A stretch of DNA of 64,000 nt from Beijerinckiaceae bacterium (GTDB taxonomy: Bacteria; Pseudomonadota; Alphaproteobacteria; Rhizobiales; Beijerinckiaceae): the NCBI GenBank assembly GCA_004564215.1, contig CP024846.1, forward strand, positions 434,001-498,000, in the 5' to 3' direction. A program made the translations under genes and the position numbers. This document shows, one piece after another, positions 9,450 to 19,146 of the stretch (within the stretch, counting starts at the first letter, position 1; the number at the start of each line of letters is the position of its first letter). The notes beneath the pieces were generated by a model. That model saw only the letters and a program-made list of their open reading frames with translations. It was not told the origin of the DNA and did not search any database.

Positions 9450-9692
9450 TTAGCCAAGCTTGCGCGTCTCAGAAACCTTGGCCGGGTCTGCCGCTTGATG
9501 ATCGAGCGAGCGCAAAGACTCCGCCGAATGCTTGATCTCCGGTTTGTCCTCTTCTTCCGCCAAGCCCCTTTTAAAGGATTTTATGCCCTTGGCGACATCG
9601 CCCATAAGATCCGAAATCTTGCCCTTGCCGCCGAACAGGAGCATCGCGACCACCCCGACGATGAGCCAATGCCAAATCGAGAGACCGCCCAT
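9450..9692 (-). CDS. tatA: Sec-independent protein translocase subunit TatA
   Basis: TatA multimerises to form the passage for folded proteins. The 80-residue product has the standard TatA layout: [20 protein letters not shown] as a short N-terminal span, then the FGGKGKI hinge, an amphipathic helix ([15 protein letters not shown]) and a charged tail. It is first of the tat genes and is separated from scpB by a 215-base spacer, which might hold its own promoter. Confidence 0.95.
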   Translation of the reverse strand: MGGLSIWHWLIVGVVAMLLFGGKGKISDLMGDVAKGIKSFKRGLAEEEDKPEIKHSAESLRSLDHQAADPAKVSETRKLG

Positions 9693-9907
9693 GACGCAAA
9701 ACCTCCGTATGCTACGCGAGAGGAAACCAAGCCCGCCCGCCGTGCCGCAAACCTAGGCTTCCCCAAGGCCAAAAACAAGAAGGCCGAAGCCGTTCTCGGC
9801 GCAAACTCGGTCAAGCTCCAGGGTGTTAAACGTAATTCCGCCGAGAGCCGGTCAAGACCGAGACAGCCCGCACCCTGGAAACGGCCTCTGCGCCCCAATA
9901 TCCGTGC
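9693..9907 (-). other. Spacer between scpB and tatA
   Basis: No gene is seen in these 215 bases. On the minus strand a TTGACC box (bases 9855-9850) is followed by only weak -10 candidates, so a separate tat promoter is possible but not shown. Confidence 0.3.
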
Positions 9908-10681
9908 TCAAGATTGGCAATCCTCGGGCGCGGGTGCCGGATCTTCCGCCTCGTCTTCAAGTGAGGCTTTCCCTTCCAAGCTTGGCTCGGGAGCTTCAGA
10001 ACCAAAATCCGCGGCTTTTTCGTCCTCCAGCGGGTCCTCATCTTCCGCAAGCAGTGCATCATCGGAAGGTTGCGGGATGCCAAAACCTTGCGGCAGGCGA
10101 CCATCGAACAATCCGGCGCCCTTCAGTTCCTCGAGGCCAGGAAGGTCGGTGATCGCCTCCAAACCGAATTGAATGAGGAAGGCCTCCGTCGTCCCATAGG
10201 TGATCGGGCGGCCCGGCACACGCCGGCGGCCGCGCAGGCGCACCCATCCGGTCTCAAGCAGCAGGTCGAGGGTTCCCTTGGAGATAGCAACGCCCCTGAT
10301 ATCCTCGATCTCGGCCCGCGTCACCGGCTGATGATAGGCAACGATCGCCAGCGTTTCGAGCGCTGCGCGCGAGAGCCGCTTGGTCTCGCCCTCGCCGTTG
10401 GCCAGCGCCCAGGCGAGATCGACGGCCGTGCGGAACATCCATTTCCCACCAGCCTTCACGAGATTGACGCCCCGCGTGGCATATTCCGTCTTCAGCTCTT
10501 CAAGGACGGCAGCCGCCGCCACATCGCGCGGCATGCGCTTTTCGATCTCGGCCTCGCTCAACGGTTCGGGCGCCGCAAACAACAGGGCTTCGGCAATCCG
10601 CATAGCCTCGGACAAACCATCGTCGCGGGACGGGCGTGCGCTCGGATCAATTTGGGCAAACAATTGCGCTACTTCCGCCAA
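9908..10681 (-). CDS. scpB: Segregation and condensation protein B
   Basis: ScpB is the winged-helix kleisin-associated subunit of the SMC-ScpAB condensin that organises and segregates the chromosome. The 257-residue product has the two-winged-helix core with RIAEALLFAAPEPLSE near the N-terminus (in the form MRIAEALLFAAPEPL), LSRAALETLAIVAYHQPVTR, and GRPITYGTTEAFL. The C-terminal 60 residues are acidic and low-complexity, usual for alphaproteobacterial ScpB. It starts 21 bases after scpA stops. Confidence 0.93.
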   Translation of the reverse strand: MAEVAQLFAQIDPSARPSRDDGLSEAMRIAEALLFAAPEPLSEAEIEKRMPRDVAAAAVLEELKTEYATRGVNLVKAGGKWMFRTAVDLAWALANGEGETKRLSRAALETLAIVAYHQPVTRAEIEDIRGVAISKGTLDLLLETGWVRLRGRRRVPGRPITYGTTEAFLIQFGLEAITDLPGLEELKGAGLFDGRLPQGFGIPQPSDDALLAEDEDPLEDEKAADFGSEAPEPSLEGKASLEDEAEDPAPAPEDCQS

Positions 10682-10702
10682 AGTTAAATCCTTCTGTCCA
10701 TC

Positions 10703-11626
10703 TCAAGGTCGCAGCAAAACAATTTCCGCCGGCGGCAATTTGCGCCGGATCCAGATCGGCGCAAAAGGCCCGTCCTGCCGGATCGAAATCGCCCCTTCGC
10801 GGGCCATTTCGAGCGAAGCGGAAAGCGTCGAAGCCAGCACCGTACGACGGGTCTCCGGCGTGGTACAAAATTCAACGAGATAGGCGTCGAGAACCGTCCA
10901 ATCGAGCGCCCGCCCAGCCAGTTTTTCCAGTTCGCCACGGGCATGGGCAAGCGACCAGACAAATCGCTGCTTGAATGTGACGCGGGTCAGCGCCTGCGTC
11001 TGGCGCCGGCTCGCATAGGCGGTGAGCAGTTCATATAGGCTCGCACGCCATTGCGGCGTGCCTGAGGTGTCGGCGGCCGGCTCGGGACAGCCGCGCAAGA
11101 ACAAGTCGCGCCCCAGGCGCGGCCGGTTGACAAGAGCTTCGGCGGCCGCGCGGATTGCATCTAGACGGCGCAGCCGGAACTGCAAAGCCTCTGCAAGCTC
11201 CGCGACCTCCGGCTCGGTTCCCTTCTCGGCCTGGGGAAGCAAAAGCCGGGATTTCAAATAAGCGAGCCAAGCCGCCATGACCAGATAATCGGCGGCAAGC
11301 TCAAGCCGAAGGCTACGCGCGGTCTCGATAAATTCGAGATATTGCTCGGTCAGCGCCAAGACCGAAATCTTATGCAAATCAACTTTCTGCCGGCGTGCCA
11401 GGTCGAGCAGGAGGTCGAGCGGGCCCTCGAACCCTTCAATGTCGACCACGAAGGAGGTCTCATCCCTCGCTTCGGTCGCAGTTTCCTCAAAGGGCAAATT
11501 CAACGAATCGCACTCCTGCTTGCGGCGCTTGCCTAAGACTCTGCCGTGGCCCATCCTTTTTCGCAAGCTCCGCCGCTCCTGCCCCGCGAGGCATGCCGGC
11601 GGTCGGTCGTCTCCAAAGTCCGCCAC
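10703..11626 (-). CDS. scpA: Segregation and condensation protein A
   Basis: ScpA is the kleisin that bridges SMC heads. The core begins at FEGPLDLLLDLARRQKVDL, a clear ScpA signature, and continues through YLVMAAWLAYLKSRLLLP to a C-terminal winged helix. The start is uncertain: the frame begins at 11626, but the ATG at 11554 (MGHGRVL) or a TTG closer to the core is also possible, and no candidate has an ideal ribosome-binding site. In many rhizobia nagZ lies just upstream; here the upstream gene is a divergent Rrf2 regulator. Confidence 0.9.
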   Translation of the reverse strand: MADFGDDRPPACLAGQERRSLRKRMGHGRVLGKRRKQECDSLNLPFEETATEARDETSFVVDIEGFEGPLDLLLDLARRQKVDLHKISVLALTEQYLEFIETARSLRLELAADYLVMAAWLAYLKSRLLLPQAEKGTEPEVAELAEALQFRLRRLDAIRAAAEALVNRPRLGRDLFLRGCPEPAADTSGTPQWRASLYELLTAYASRRQTQALTRVTFKQRFVWSLAHARGELEKLAGRALDWTVLDAYLVEFCTTPETRRTVLASTLSASLEMAREGAISIRQDGPFAPIWIRRKLPPAEIVLLRP

Positions 11627-11782
11627 CGAACCGCCGTTCCTGTGGAGGAAATCACCAAATCCAGGAGTTTTCTCGCAACCCTATAAAACTTGTGGATATT
11701 ACCGAATCGGCTCAATATTATCTCCTGAAAACAGCGCGAAGTTCGGTCGGTTTGGGGCCGCACAATCCCAATTGAGGCCTGG

Positions 11783-12232
11783 ATGCTCACAAAAAAAGGT
11801 AAATACGGTCTGAAGGCCATGGTCCACCTCGCGGGCCGACCCATGGGCGAGGCCACGCTTGTGAGCGACATCGCCAGTTCAAATGAGATCCCCAAGAAAT
11901 TTCTGGATACGATCCTTGGCGAACTTCGCAATGCCGGCTTCGTCTTTTCGAAAAAAGGCAAGGGCGGCGGATATACATTGGCCCGTCCCGCCCATGAGAT
12001 CAAAGTTGGCCATATTGTCAGGGTCCTGGATGGCCCGCTCGCGCCAATTGCTTGCGCCAGCAAGAACTCCTATCGGCGCTGCGATGATTGCGGCGACGAA
12101 AAGCACTGCTGCGTTCGTCTCGTGATGCTCGAAGCCCGCAATGCAATTGCGACCGTTCTCGACAATCGCACCCTGGCTGAAATGCGGGCCCTTGCCGAGA
12201 ATGAAGAAGAGAATTTGATGTATTCTATTTGA
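11783..12232 (+). CDS. Rrf2 family transcriptional regulator
   Basis: A 149-residue Rrf2 protein with an N-terminal winged helix (MLTKKGKYGLKAMVHLA, then the wing KGKGGGYTLARP) and a central Cys-rich loop. Cys residues are at 91, 100, 103, 109 and 110. Rrf2 proteins such as IscR, NsrR and RirA often hold an iron-sulfur cluster through three Cys in this loop and sense iron-sulfur supply, NO or iron. This protein's ligand and targets cannot be told from sequence. It lies alone, divergent from scpA and convergent with adk. The 156-base upstream region is AT-rich around 11700-11730. Confidence 0.9.
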   Translation: MLTKKGKYGLKAMVHLAGRPMGEATLVSDIASSNEIPKKFLDTILGELRNAGFVFSKKGKGGGYTLARPAHEIKVGHIVRVLDGPLAPIACASKNSYRRCDDCGDEKHCCVRLVMLEARNAIATVLDNRTLAEMRALAENEEENLMYSI

Positions 12233-12280
12233 GGTTGGGGCGGGCCAGTTCCGGGTCGGCTCAAAGCCCCGGACTCTCGC

Positions 12281-12862
12281 TCAACCGCCGAGGACCTCTT
12301 CAATCGCCTTGGTGACCGCATCGACCGGCGCCATCCCGTCGATCGTTTTCAGCACAGACTTCCTGGCATAAAAGTCGGCAACTGGCGCGGTCTGCTCGTG
12401 ATAGGCGTCGAGGCGGATCTTGAAGGCGGCAGGATTGTCGTCCGCACGCACCACGCCACCGCTGGCCAGCGTGTCGTTTGCGCGCTTTGCGATGCGTGCC
12501 AGCAGTGCCGTGTCATCCACCTTGAGTTCGATGACGGCATCGAGATCCATGTTCTTGGCGCTCAACATCGCGGCCAAAGCCTCGGCCTGGCGCACCGTTC
12601 GCGGGAAGCCGTCGAGGATAAAACCGGATTTCGCATCAGGGGCGTCAATTCGATCCGCGACGATGCCGACCACCGTCTCATCGGAAACAAGACCACCCTT
12701 GTCCATGACGGCTTTGGCTTCCAGACCGACTGGGGTGGCAGCAGTGACGGCTGCGCGCAGCATGTCTCCCGTCGATAATTGCGGAATGCGATATTTCTCC
12801 TTGAGTCGCGCCGACTGTGTCCCTTTTCCCGCGCCAGGCGGTCCAAGAAGGACCAGTCTCAT
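12281..12862 (-). CDS. adk: Adenylate kinase
   Basis: Adk interconverts ATP, ADP and AMP. The 193-residue product has the P-loop [10 protein letters not shown] at the N-terminus, the AMP-binding stretch [11 protein letters not shown], and [13 protein letters not shown]. It is the short form lacking the long zinc LID. Its ATG overlaps the secY stop by four bases (translational coupling). In most alphaproteobacteria rpsM, rpsK, rpoA and rplQ follow; here a convergent Rrf2 gene ends 48 bases away. Confidence 0.96.
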   Translation of the reverse strand: MRLVLLGPPGAGKGTQSARLKEKYRIPQLSTGDMLRAAVTAATPVGLEAKAVMDKGGLVSDETVVGIVADRIDAPDAKSGFILDGFPRTVRQAEALAAMLSAKNMDLDAVIELKVDDTALLARIAKRANDTLASGGVVRADDNPAAFKIRLDAYHEQTAPVADFYARKSVLKTIDGMAPVDAVTKAIEEVLGG

Positions 12863-14193
12863 CTGCGTTTTCCCCGCAATTTGGCTTTCTTGATCAACCC
12901 TTCATATTGATGCGCCTGCAAATGGCCCATGATTTGAGCCACCGTATCCATGGTGACGCTGACCACGATCAGCAGCGACGTTCCTCCGAAATAGAACGGA
13001 AGCGCCGCATAGGAAATCAGCATTTCCGGCAACAGGCAGATAAGCGCCAGATAGCCGGCGCCAAGAACCGTAATGCGCGTGAGAATCGTGTCGATATATT
13101 GGGCGGTGCGTTCACCCGGACGAATGCCGGGGATGAAGCCGCCATGCTTCTTCAGATTGTCGGCCGTCTCGACGGGATTGAACACGATGGCGGTATAGAA
13201 GAAGGCAAAAAAGACGATCAAACCGACATAGACAACCATGTAGAGCGGGCGGCCATGTCCGAGATAGGTCGTGATGGTCGCAAGAACACCGGTGCCGCCC
13301 TGCCCCTGCGAGAAATTGGCAATCGTCACCGGCAGCAACAGAAGCGAGGACGCAAAAATCGGCGGGATGACGCCCGATGTGTTTAATTTGAGAGGCAGAA
13401 ACGACGTCTGACCTTCGTAAACCTTATTGCCTTGCTGGCGCTTCGGATAAGTAATCAACAGCCGGCGTTGCGCGCGCTCCATGAACACAATGAACGCGAC
13501 GACGCCGACCGACATGGCGAGCACGCCGATGATCAGGGCGGTCGAAATCGCGCCCTGGCGACCGAGTTCCAAGGTACTGACCACGGCCGACGGAAACGCC
13601 GCGACAATGCCGGCAAAAATAATCAGGGACGATCCATTGCCAATGCCACGCGACGTGATCTGTTCGCCGATCCACATCAGGAACATAGTGCCGCCCATCA
13701 GCGTCAGCACGGTGGAAATGCGGAAGAACAGACCGGGTTCGAGGACGACTCCAGCCTGACCCTCAAGTCCGATCGAGATGCCATAAGCCTGGAAGGCCGC
13801 GAGAAGCACCGTCAAATATCGCGTATATTGATTGATGACCTTACGGCCGGACTCGCCTTCTTTCTTGAGCGCCTCCAGGGTCGGAAAGACCGAGGTCAGC
13901 ATCTGGATGATGATCGAAGCCGAGATATAGGGCATGATGTTCAGCGCGAAGATCGCCATGCGCTGAACGGCGCCGCCCGCGAACATATTGAACAATTCGA
14001 GGACGCCTTGCTGCTTGCCAGCAAAGCTCGCCTCGAAGACAGCGGGATCGATTCCGGGCAGCGGGATATAAGTCCCCAACCGATAGATGATCAGGGCTCC
14101 CAGCGTAAACAAAATGCGTTTCTTGAGTTCCTCGGCTTTGCCGAAAGCACCCCAATTAATATTCGCCGCAAGCTGTTCAGCCGCCGATACCAT
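12859..14193 (-). CDS. secY: Preprotein translocase subunit SecY
   Basis: SecY forms the protein-conducting channel of the inner membrane with SecE and SecG. The 444-residue product has ten hydrophobic segments and family landmarks including [13 protein letters not shown], the plug region, and [16 protein letters not shown]. The frame is open 21 codons further, but ATG 14193 (MVSAAEQL) has GGGAG at good spacing and matches the usual N-terminus. A terminator-like stem-loop lies between it and rplO. Confidence 0.96.
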   Translation of the reverse strand: MVSAAEQLAANINWGAFGKAEELKKRILFTLGALIIYRLGTYIPLPGIDPAVFEASFAGKQQGVLELFNMFAGGAVQRMAIFALNIMPYISASIIIQMLTSVFPTLEALKKEGESGRKVINQYTRYLTVLLAAFQAYGISIGLEGQAGVVLEPGLFFRISTVLTLMGGTMFLMWIGEQITSRGIGNGSSLIIFAGIVAAFPSAVVSTLELGRQGAISTALIIGVLAMSVGVVAFIVFMERAQRRLLITYPKRQQGNKVYEGQTSFLPLKLNTSGVIPPIFASSLLLLPVTIANFSQGQGGTGVLATITTYLGHGRPLYMVVYVGLIVFFAFFYTAIVFNPVETADNLKKHGGFIPGIRPGERTAQYIDTILTRITVLGAGYLALICLLPEMLISYAALPFYFGGTSLLIVVSVTMDTVAQIMGHLQAHQYEGLIKKAKLRGKRR

Positions 14194-14258
14194 TGATTGC
14201 TCCCTTGGCGCTCCGACGTCGAAACGCTCTTCATTATTTGCCTTCGGCGAAACCAAAA

Positions 14259-14287
14259 AGTACCAAATCTAGCCGTGATTTGGTACT
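14259..14287 (-). terminator. Terminator-like stem-loop between rplO and secY
   Basis: A perfect 11-bp inverted repeat (AGTACCAAATC / GATTTGGTACT, 7-nt loop) begins five bases after the rplO stop. In the direction of transcription it is followed by a run of five T residues. This is the geometry of an intrinsic terminator, although the stem is AT-rich. As secY follows in the same direction, it may act as a partial terminator. Confidence 0.6.
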
Positions 14288-14291
14288 GGCC

Positions 14292-14780
14292 TTATGCGTC
14301 GGTCGCCGGCGCTTCGGGCTGCTTCCTTAACAAAACGATGGATCCACCCGCGCCTTCGATGGCCGCCACCGCGCTTTTCGAGGCTGTGGCGACTTCAAAA
14401 GCGAGCTTCGCTGTTAGCGCACCTTTGCCGAGAATCTTGACGCCATCGAGCAATTTGGAGCACACGCCCGCGCTGACAAGCGTCTCAACGGTCACCGGCT
14501 GCGTCACATCCAGCTTACCCGCATCCACGGCGGCCTGGATACGACCGATATTGACCTCGTTGTAGTGCACCGAAAACAGGTTCCGGAAACCGCGCTTCGG
14601 CAGCCGCCGATGCAAAGGCATCTGGCCACCCTCGAAGCCCTTAACGGCAACGCCGGTCCGTGCCTTCTGGCCCTTGACGCCGCGCCCGCAGGTCTTCCCT
14701 TTGCCGGATCCAATCCCGCGCCCGACCCGCATACGCGGCCGAGAGGCGCCGGCATTATCCGTGATTTCGTTGAGTTTCAT
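14292..14780 (-). CDS. rplO: 50S ribosomal protein L15 (uL15)
   Basis: Large-subunit assembly and structural protein. The 162-residue product starts [20 protein letters not shown] and has the Gly/Lys-rich segment [15 protein letters not shown] and [18 protein letters not shown]. It overlaps the rpmD stop by four bases. It is the last ribosomal-protein gene before secY in the spc cluster. Confidence 0.96.
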   Translation of the reverse strand: MKLNEITDNAGASRPRMRVGRGIGSGKGKTCGRGVKGQKARTGVAVKGFEGGQMPLHRRLPKRGFRNLFSVHYNEVNIGRIQAAVDAGKLDVTQPVTVETLVSAGVCSKLLDGVKILGKGALTAKLAFEVATASKSAVAAIEGAGGSIVLLRKQPEAPATDA

Positions 14781-15007
14781 CGTCCTGTCCTCGCCGGCAC
14801 CCGGCTCCCTTGCTCATCTTCGATTACGCGAACGAGGTGAGCGACCTTTGCGATCATCCCACGTACGGCGGGCGTGTTTTCAAGGGAGGAACGCCGGCCG
14901 ATCCGGTTAAGGCCCAGCCCGACGAGAGTCGCCCTTTGAGAGCCCGGACGGCCGATGGGGCTCTTGATCTGTTCGACGATCACCCGATCCGACGATTGCG
15001 TCGTCAT
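14777..15007 (-). CDS. rpmD: 50S ribosomal protein L30 (uL30)
   Basis: A 76-residue large-subunit protein with the L30 core [20 protein letters not shown] followed by [21 protein letters not shown] chose ATG 15007 (MTTQSSDRV), which overlaps the 3' end of rpsE, over an earlier start five codons upstream. The C-terminus runs about 10 residues past the usual VRVIE end. Confidence 0.95.
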   Translation of the reverse strand: MTTQSSDRVIVEQIKSPIGRPGSQRATLVGLGLNRIGRRSSLENTPAVRGMIAKVAHLVRVIEDEQGSRVPARTGR

Positions 15008-15018
15008 GGCTTTGCTCC

Positions 15019-15588
15019 TCACGCTTCGCTGACGGTTTCGGTCTCGCCACCTTGGCGACGCGACTGGAGAACGGAGACCTTCAGGTTGCGGCGCGCCGCA
15101 ACCGCGCGCGGCGAGTCCTCTCTCTGCAGCGCATCGAAGGTCGCACGCACCATGTTATAGGGGTTCGACGATCCCTGCGACTTGGCGACTACATCGTGCA
15201 TGCCGAGGGTTTCGAAAATCGCGCGCATAGGGCCGCCCGCGATGATGCCGGTGCCGGCGGGGGCCGCGCGGAGCACGACCCGCCCGGCGCCATGACGTCC
15301 ATTGACATCATGATGCAAGGTCCGGCCTTCCCTGAGGGGAACCCGAATGAGCGAGCGCTTCGCCGATTCAGTTGCCTTGCGAATGGCTTCGGGAACCTCG
15401 CGGGCTTTGCCGTGGCCATAGCCAACGCGCCCCTTCTGATCCCCGACGACGACGAGCGCGGCGAAGCCGAATCTGCGGCCACCCTTCACCACCTTGGCGA
15501 CGCGATTGATATGGACCAAACGATCCATGAATTCGCTGTCCCGGTCTTCCCGGTCGCGGCCTCGGCCGCCTTCTCCTTCACGCGCCAT
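15019..15588 (-). CDS. rpsE: 30S ribosomal protein S5 (uS5)
   Basis: Small-subunit protein of the mRNA entry and decoding accuracy region. The 189-residue product has an Arg/Glu/Gly-rich N-terminal tail, the KH-like segment [20 protein letters not shown], and the motif [17 protein letters not shown]. The length is typical of rhizobia. Confidence 0.96.
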   Translation of the reverse strand: MAREGEGGRGRDREDRDSEFMDRLVHINRVAKVVKGGRRFGFAALVVVGDQKGRVGYGHGKAREVPEAIRKATESAKRSLIRVPLREGRTLHHDVNGRHGAGRVVLRAAPAGTGIIAGGPMRAIFETLGMHDVVAKSQGSSNPYNMVRATFDALQREDSPRAVAARRNLKVSVLQSRRQGGETETVSEA

Positions 15589-15633
15589 AAATCTGTTCCA
15601 TTTTCAATTCGCCCAATCTTCGGTCGTCCGGTG

Positions 15634-15996
15634 CTAAAATTTAAGGCCGCCTTCGCGGGCGCCTTCGGCCAAGGCCTTGACCCGTCCGTGATACATATAG
15701 GATCCGCGGTCGAACACGACTTCCTTGATTCCTGCCTGCGTGGCCCGCTCGGCGATTTGCTTGCCGATGATCTTCGCCGAATCGACGGTGGCTCCGGTCT
15801 TAAGGCTTTCCCGATTGCTTTTTTCCAGCGACGAGGCGGCAGCCAAGGTGACGCCCAAGCCATCGTCGATGATCTGGCAATAGATCTGCTTCGAAGAACG
15901 GAAAACCGTCAGCCGCGGCTTGCCATAGGCATGCGCCCGCAGCGAGCGCCGGACGCGGGCCCGGCGGCGGGTGGTGGCTGAATTATCCTTTGCCAT
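15634..15996 (-). CDS. rplR: 50S ribosomal protein L18 (uL18)
   Basis: A 120-residue 5S-rRNA-binding protein. It shows the [18 protein letters not shown] segment and the C-terminal motif [20 protein letters not shown] characteristic of L18. It lies between rplF and rpsE with short spacers. Confidence 0.95.
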   Translation of the reverse strand: MAKDNSATTRRRARVRRSLRAHAYGKPRLTVFRSSKQIYCQIIDDGLGVTLAAASSLEKSNRESLKTGATVDSAKIIGKQIAERATQAGIKEVVFDRGSYMYHGRVKALAEGAREGGLKF

Positions 15997-16023
15997 GGCG
16001 CAAAATCCTTGAACTGGTTTCTT

Positions 16024-16557
16024 TTACTTCTTCTTGCCTTCCTTGCGGAAGATAAATTCGCCGGCATATTTGATGCCCTTGCCCTTATAGGGTTCTGGCG
16101 GACGCAGCGCGCGGATCTCGGCGGCCGTCTGCCCAACCTGGCGCTTGTCGATGCCGGAAATAGAGATTTCCGTCGGCTTTGGCGCGACGATCGAAATCCC
16201 CTGCGGGATTGGAAAAGTCACATCGTGGCTATAGCCAAGCGAAAGCTGCAGGTTCTTGCCCGACACGGCGGCCTTGTAGCCGACCCCGGTAATTTCAAGC
16301 TTGCGTTCGAAGCCCTTTGAAACACCAATCACAAGATTGTTGATCATCGAGCGCGTCATGCCCCACATGGCCCGCGCCTGCTTGCTTTCGTCGCGCGGCG
16401 TAACCGCGATCTTGCTGTCGGCAAAAACCACGCTCACATCGGCGGGGGCGGTGAACGAGAGTTCACCCTTGCCACCCTTCACCGAAATGGACTGGCCTTC
16501 TACCTTGGTGGTGACGCCGGCAGGAACAACAACCGGCTTCTTTCCGATACGAGACAT
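16024..16557 (-). CDS. rplF: 50S ribosomal protein L6 (uL6)
   Basis: A 177-residue protein at the factor-binding region of the 50S subunit. It begins [15 protein letters not shown] and has the C-terminal L6 signature [17 protein letters not shown]. Standard length and position in the spc cluster. Confidence 0.96.
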   Translation of the reverse strand: MSRIGKKPVVVPAGVTTKVEGQSISVKGGKGELSFTAPADVSVVFADSKIAVTPRDESKQARAMWGMTRSMINNLVIGVSKGFERKLEITGVGYKAAVSGKNLQLSLGYSHDVTFPIPQGISIVAPKPTEISISGIDKRQVGQTAAEIRALRPPEPYKGKGIKYAGEFIFRKEGKKK

Positions 16558-16580
16558 ATGAGATTTCCTCGTCCTTGCAG

Positions 16581-16979
16581 CTAGAAGACCTTGCAGAGGA
16601 CTTCGCCGCCGACATTGGCCTCGCGCGCGGCATGATCGGCCATCACGCCCTTTGGTGTGGAAACAATGGTGATCCCCAAACCGTTTGCGACCCGCGGCAT
16701 GGCATCGACCGCGGCATAGACCCGCCGCCCGGGCTTTGACACCCGCTGGATCTCGCGAATGACCGGCAAGCCTTCCAAATATTTCAGCTCGATTTCGAAC
16801 TCGGTGCGGCCGTTGCCATATTCCGTGGTCGAATACCCGCGGATATAGCCTTCCGATTGCAAGACATCGAGCACATGGGCGCGCAAGCGCGAACCAGGCG
16901 TCTGCACTTTGCCCTTCCGGCGCATCTGAGCGTTGCGGATGCGGGTGAGCATATCACCCAACGGATCGTTCATTGCCAT
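16581..16979 (-). CDS. rpsH: 30S ribosomal protein S8 (uS8)
   Basis: A 132-residue 16S-rRNA-binding protein; in E. coli it also represses spc-operon translation. It starts [20 protein letters not shown] and ends with [20 protein letters not shown] and GGEVLCKVF, the S8 signature end. Confidence 0.96.
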   Translation of the reverse strand: MAMNDPLGDMLTRIRNAQMRRKGKVQTPGSRLRAHVLDVLQSEGYIRGYSTTEYGNGRTEFEIELKYLEGLPVIREIQRVSKPGRRVYAAVDAMPRVANGLGITIVSTPKGVMADHAAREANVGGEVLCKVF

Positions 16980-16990
16980 GATCCGCCCTC

Positions 16991-17296
16991 CTACCAGCTC
17001 GATTTCACAAGGCCGGGGATCAGGCCCTTGGAGCCCAATTCCCGAAGCGCGATACGCGACATCTTCATTTTACGCGTGTAGCCGCGCGGTCGGCCGCTCA
17101 CTTCGCAGCGATTGCGAATCCGGCCGGCCGCGGAATTGCGCGGCAATTCGGCGAGTTTCAGGCGCGCGGCGAAGCGCTCCTCCATCGTCAGGGTCTCGTT
17201 GTTCGCGACCGCTTTCAAGCGAAGACGCCGGCCGGCATATTGCTTCACCAGCTTGATGCGATGCTTGTTTTTTTCGATCGAACTCTTCTTCGCCAT
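16991..17296 (-). CDS. rpsN: 30S ribosomal protein S14 (uS14)
   Basis: A 101-residue protein of the long, zinc-free S14 type: no CxxC pair is visible, and the C-terminal motif [20 protein letters not shown] is present. It begins [13 protein letters not shown]. Standard size for proteobacteria. Confidence 0.96.
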   Translation of the reverse strand: MAKKSSIEKNKHRIKLVKQYAGRRLRLKAVANNETLTMEERFAARLKLAELPRNSAAGRIRNRCEVSGRPRGYTRKMKMSRIALRELGSKGLIPGLVKSSW

Positions 17297-17337
17297 GAAC
17301 CTATGCCTCTAGTGTCCGCGTCTGAAACAATTCCGTT

Positions 17338-18084
17338 TCACTGCCGGAACGGGAAGTTGAACGCCCGCAGAAGCGCGCGCGCCTCGTCATCGGATTTTGC
17401 CGTCGTGCAAACGATCACGTCGAGACCCAAAATACTTTCGGTCTTGTCGTAGTCGATTTCGGGGAACACGATATGTTCCTTGATGCCCATCGCATAATTG
17501 CCATGGCCATCGAAGCTCTTTGGATTGAGGCCGCGAAAATCTCGGATCCGAGGCAGCGCAATTGTCACCAGGCGATCGAGAAACTCGTACATCCGTGTCT
17601 TGCGCAATGTGACCTTGGCCCCGATCGGCATGTTCTCGCGAACCTTGAACGTCGCGATCGCCTTGCGGGCATGGGTGATCACCGGCTTCTGCCCGGCAAT
17701 CAAGCCCAGATCGGCGGCAGCGAGAGTCACCTTTTTGGTGTCGTTGACGGCCTCGCCGACCCCCATGTTGAGAACGATCTTCTCGATGGTCGGCACTTCG
17801 AAGGGATTCTTGTAACCAAACTCCTCGATGAGCCGCGGCCGGACGACCTCTTCATAATGCTTCTTAAGGCGCGGCGCGTAGTCCTTCGGCACCGACAACG
17901 CCTCGGCCGACGCCGTGCCTTCGGGGGCCTTGCTGCGATCCTTGCTCTCGGCAGCCGCTTTCGTCTTGGGGCTGGCCTTCGGAGCGCCCTTGGCCGCGTC
18001 CTTAACGGCGTCCTTGCCCGCAGGCTTGCCGGCGCCTTTAGCGCCTCCCTTGGCTCCGCCCTTGCCGGTTTTCGAATCAGCCAT
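17338..18084 (-). CDS. rplE: 50S ribosomal protein L5 (uL5) with long basic N-terminal extension
   Basis: L5 binds 5S rRNA and contacts the P-site tRNA. Residues from about 66 onward are an ordinary L5: [29 protein letters not shown], and [18 protein letters not shown]. The first 62 or so residues are an extra low-complexity tail of Lys, Ala, Gly, Ser and Pro (for example [18 protein letters not shown]). L5 is normally about 180 residues; this one is 248. The ATG at 18084 follows GGAG and overlaps the rplX stop, which supports the long form. A TTG or GTG just before the core is possible but lacks a clear ribosome-binding site. Confidence 0.93.
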   Translation of the reverse strand: MADSKTGKGGAKGGAKGAGKPAGKDAVKDAAKGAPKASPKTKAAAESKDRSKAPEGTASAEALSVPKDYAPRLKKHYEEVVRPRLIEEFGYKNPFEVPTIEKIVLNMGVGEAVNDTKKVTLAAADLGLIAGQKPVITHARKAIATFKVRENMPIGAKVTLRKTRMYEFLDRLVTIALPRIRDFRGLNPKSFDGHGNYAMGIKEHIVFPEIDYDKTESILGLDVIVCTTAKSDDEARALLRAFNFPFRQ

Positions 18085-18394
18085 CGATCAATTCTCCGGA
18101 ACGCTTGGCGAAACGAACCTTGCGGCCGTCGGCCAGAACTTTAAACCCGACCCTCGTCGGCTGGCCGTTCTTGGGATCGGCAATGGCCAGGTTCGATAAA
18201 TGGATCGGCGCCTCTTTGGTGACGATGCCACCTTCCTGCTTGCCGGTCTGCTTCTGATGCCGCTTCACCGTGTTGATCCCGCGCACGACCGCGCGTTCCT
18301 CTTTCGGCTGGACCTGAACGACTTCACCGGAACGGCCTTTGTCGCGGCCCGTCAGCACGACCACCCGGTCGCCCTTTTTGATTTTTGCCGCCAT
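18077..18394 (-). CDS. rplX: 50S ribosomal protein L24 (uL24)
   Basis: A 105-residue 50S assembly initiator with a KOW motif ([20 protein letters not shown]) and the segment [15 protein letters not shown]. The ATG at 18394 overlaps the rplN stop. Its own stop overlaps the start of rplE, so the three genes are translationally coupled. Confidence 0.95.
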   Translation of the reverse strand: MAAKIKKGDRVVVLTGRDKGRSGEVVQVQPKEERAVVRGINTVKRHQKQTGKQEGGIVTKEAPIHLSNLAIADPKNGQPTRVGFKVLADGRKVRFAKRSGELIDG

Positions 18395-18762
18395 CACAGC
18401 ACCTCGGGCGCAAGCGAGATAATCTTCATCTGATTCCGGGCGCGCAATTCGCGAGGAACCGGACCAAAGATGCGGGTCCCGATCGGCTCCGCCTGATTGT
18501 TGATCAAAACCGCCGCATTGGAATCAAATCTGATCACCGAACCGTCGGCGCGCTTGATGTCCTTGGCGGTGCGAACGACAACCGCCTTCATGACGTCGCC
18601 CTTCTTGACGCGTCCGCGCGGAATCGCCTCCTTGATCGAAACGACGATAATATCGCCGACGCCGGCATATTTCCGCTTCGAGCCGCCGAGCACCTTGATG
18701 CACATCACGCGCCGCGCGCCTGAATTGTCGGCGACGTCGAGGTTGGTTTGCATCTGTATCAT
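18394..18762 (-). CDS. rplN: 50S ribosomal protein L14 (uL14)
   Basis: A 122-residue protein beginning [20 protein letters not shown], the highly conserved L14 start, with [16 protein letters not shown] and [20 protein letters not shown]. Standard length. A 99-base spacer without a clear element separates it from rpsQ. Confidence 0.97.
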   Translation of the reverse strand: MIQMQTNLDVADNSGARRVMCIKVLGGSKRKYAGVGDIIVVSIKEAIPRGRVKKGDVMKAVVVRTAKDIKRADGSVIRFDSNAAVLINNQAEPIGTRIFGPVPRELRARNQMKIISLAPEVL

Positions 18763-18861
18763 CGTCTTACACCTTTCTAACCAGACCGGTTTCCAACGGC
18801 GATTATCGGCCTGTCGGACTTCGTCTGAAGGAGGCTTTCGCCATCCCGATCAATCAAACCC

Positions 18862-19101
18862 TCATTTCACTGCGGCCGGCACCACGATCCAGCGCTTCAG
18901 CTTCGAGATCGGCTTGGTCTCTTCAATCGATACCGTATCGCCGATCTTGTGCGCCTTCGTCTCGTCATGCGCGTGATAATTCTTCGAGCGCCGAACCGTC
19001 TTCTTCAACAGCGGATGAGTAAAGCGGCGCTCGACCTTGACGACGATCGTCTTTTCTTGCTTGTCGCTCACCACGACACCCTGGAGAATTCGCTTCGGCA
19101 T
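18862..19101 (-). CDS. rpsQ: 30S ribosomal protein S17 (uS17)
   Basis: A 79-residue primary 16S-rRNA-binding protein. It has [20 protein letters not shown] and the S17 signature [18 protein letters not shown]. The start at 19101 was preferred to one six codons upstream because MPKRILQG is the usual rhizobial N-terminus. Confidence 0.95.
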   Translation of the reverse strand: MPKRILQGVVVSDKQEKTIVVKVERRFTHPLLKKTVRRSKNYHAHDETKAHKIGDTVSIEETKPISKLKRWIVVPAAVK

Positions 19102-19120
19102 GACTATAAACCTATCCATT

Positions 19121-19146
19121 AAAACATGCGATTAACGCATTGTTTT
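19121..19146 (-). terminator. Terminator-like stem-loop between rpmC and rpsQ
   Basis: An imperfect inverted repeat with an AAAAC arm, a TGCG/CGCA core, a 5-nt loop and a single bulged base ends in TTTT on the transcribed (minus) strand, 4 bases after the rpmC stop. It resembles a weak, possibly bidirectional, terminator inside the operon. Read-through must occur if rpsQ relies on the upstream promoter. Confidence 0.4.

Noticed and set aside
8874..10172. A 432-codon plus-strand open frame spanning tatB, tatA and scpB.
   Set aside because: It crosses three well-supported genes on the other strand and its translation is low-complexity Ser/Ala sequence.
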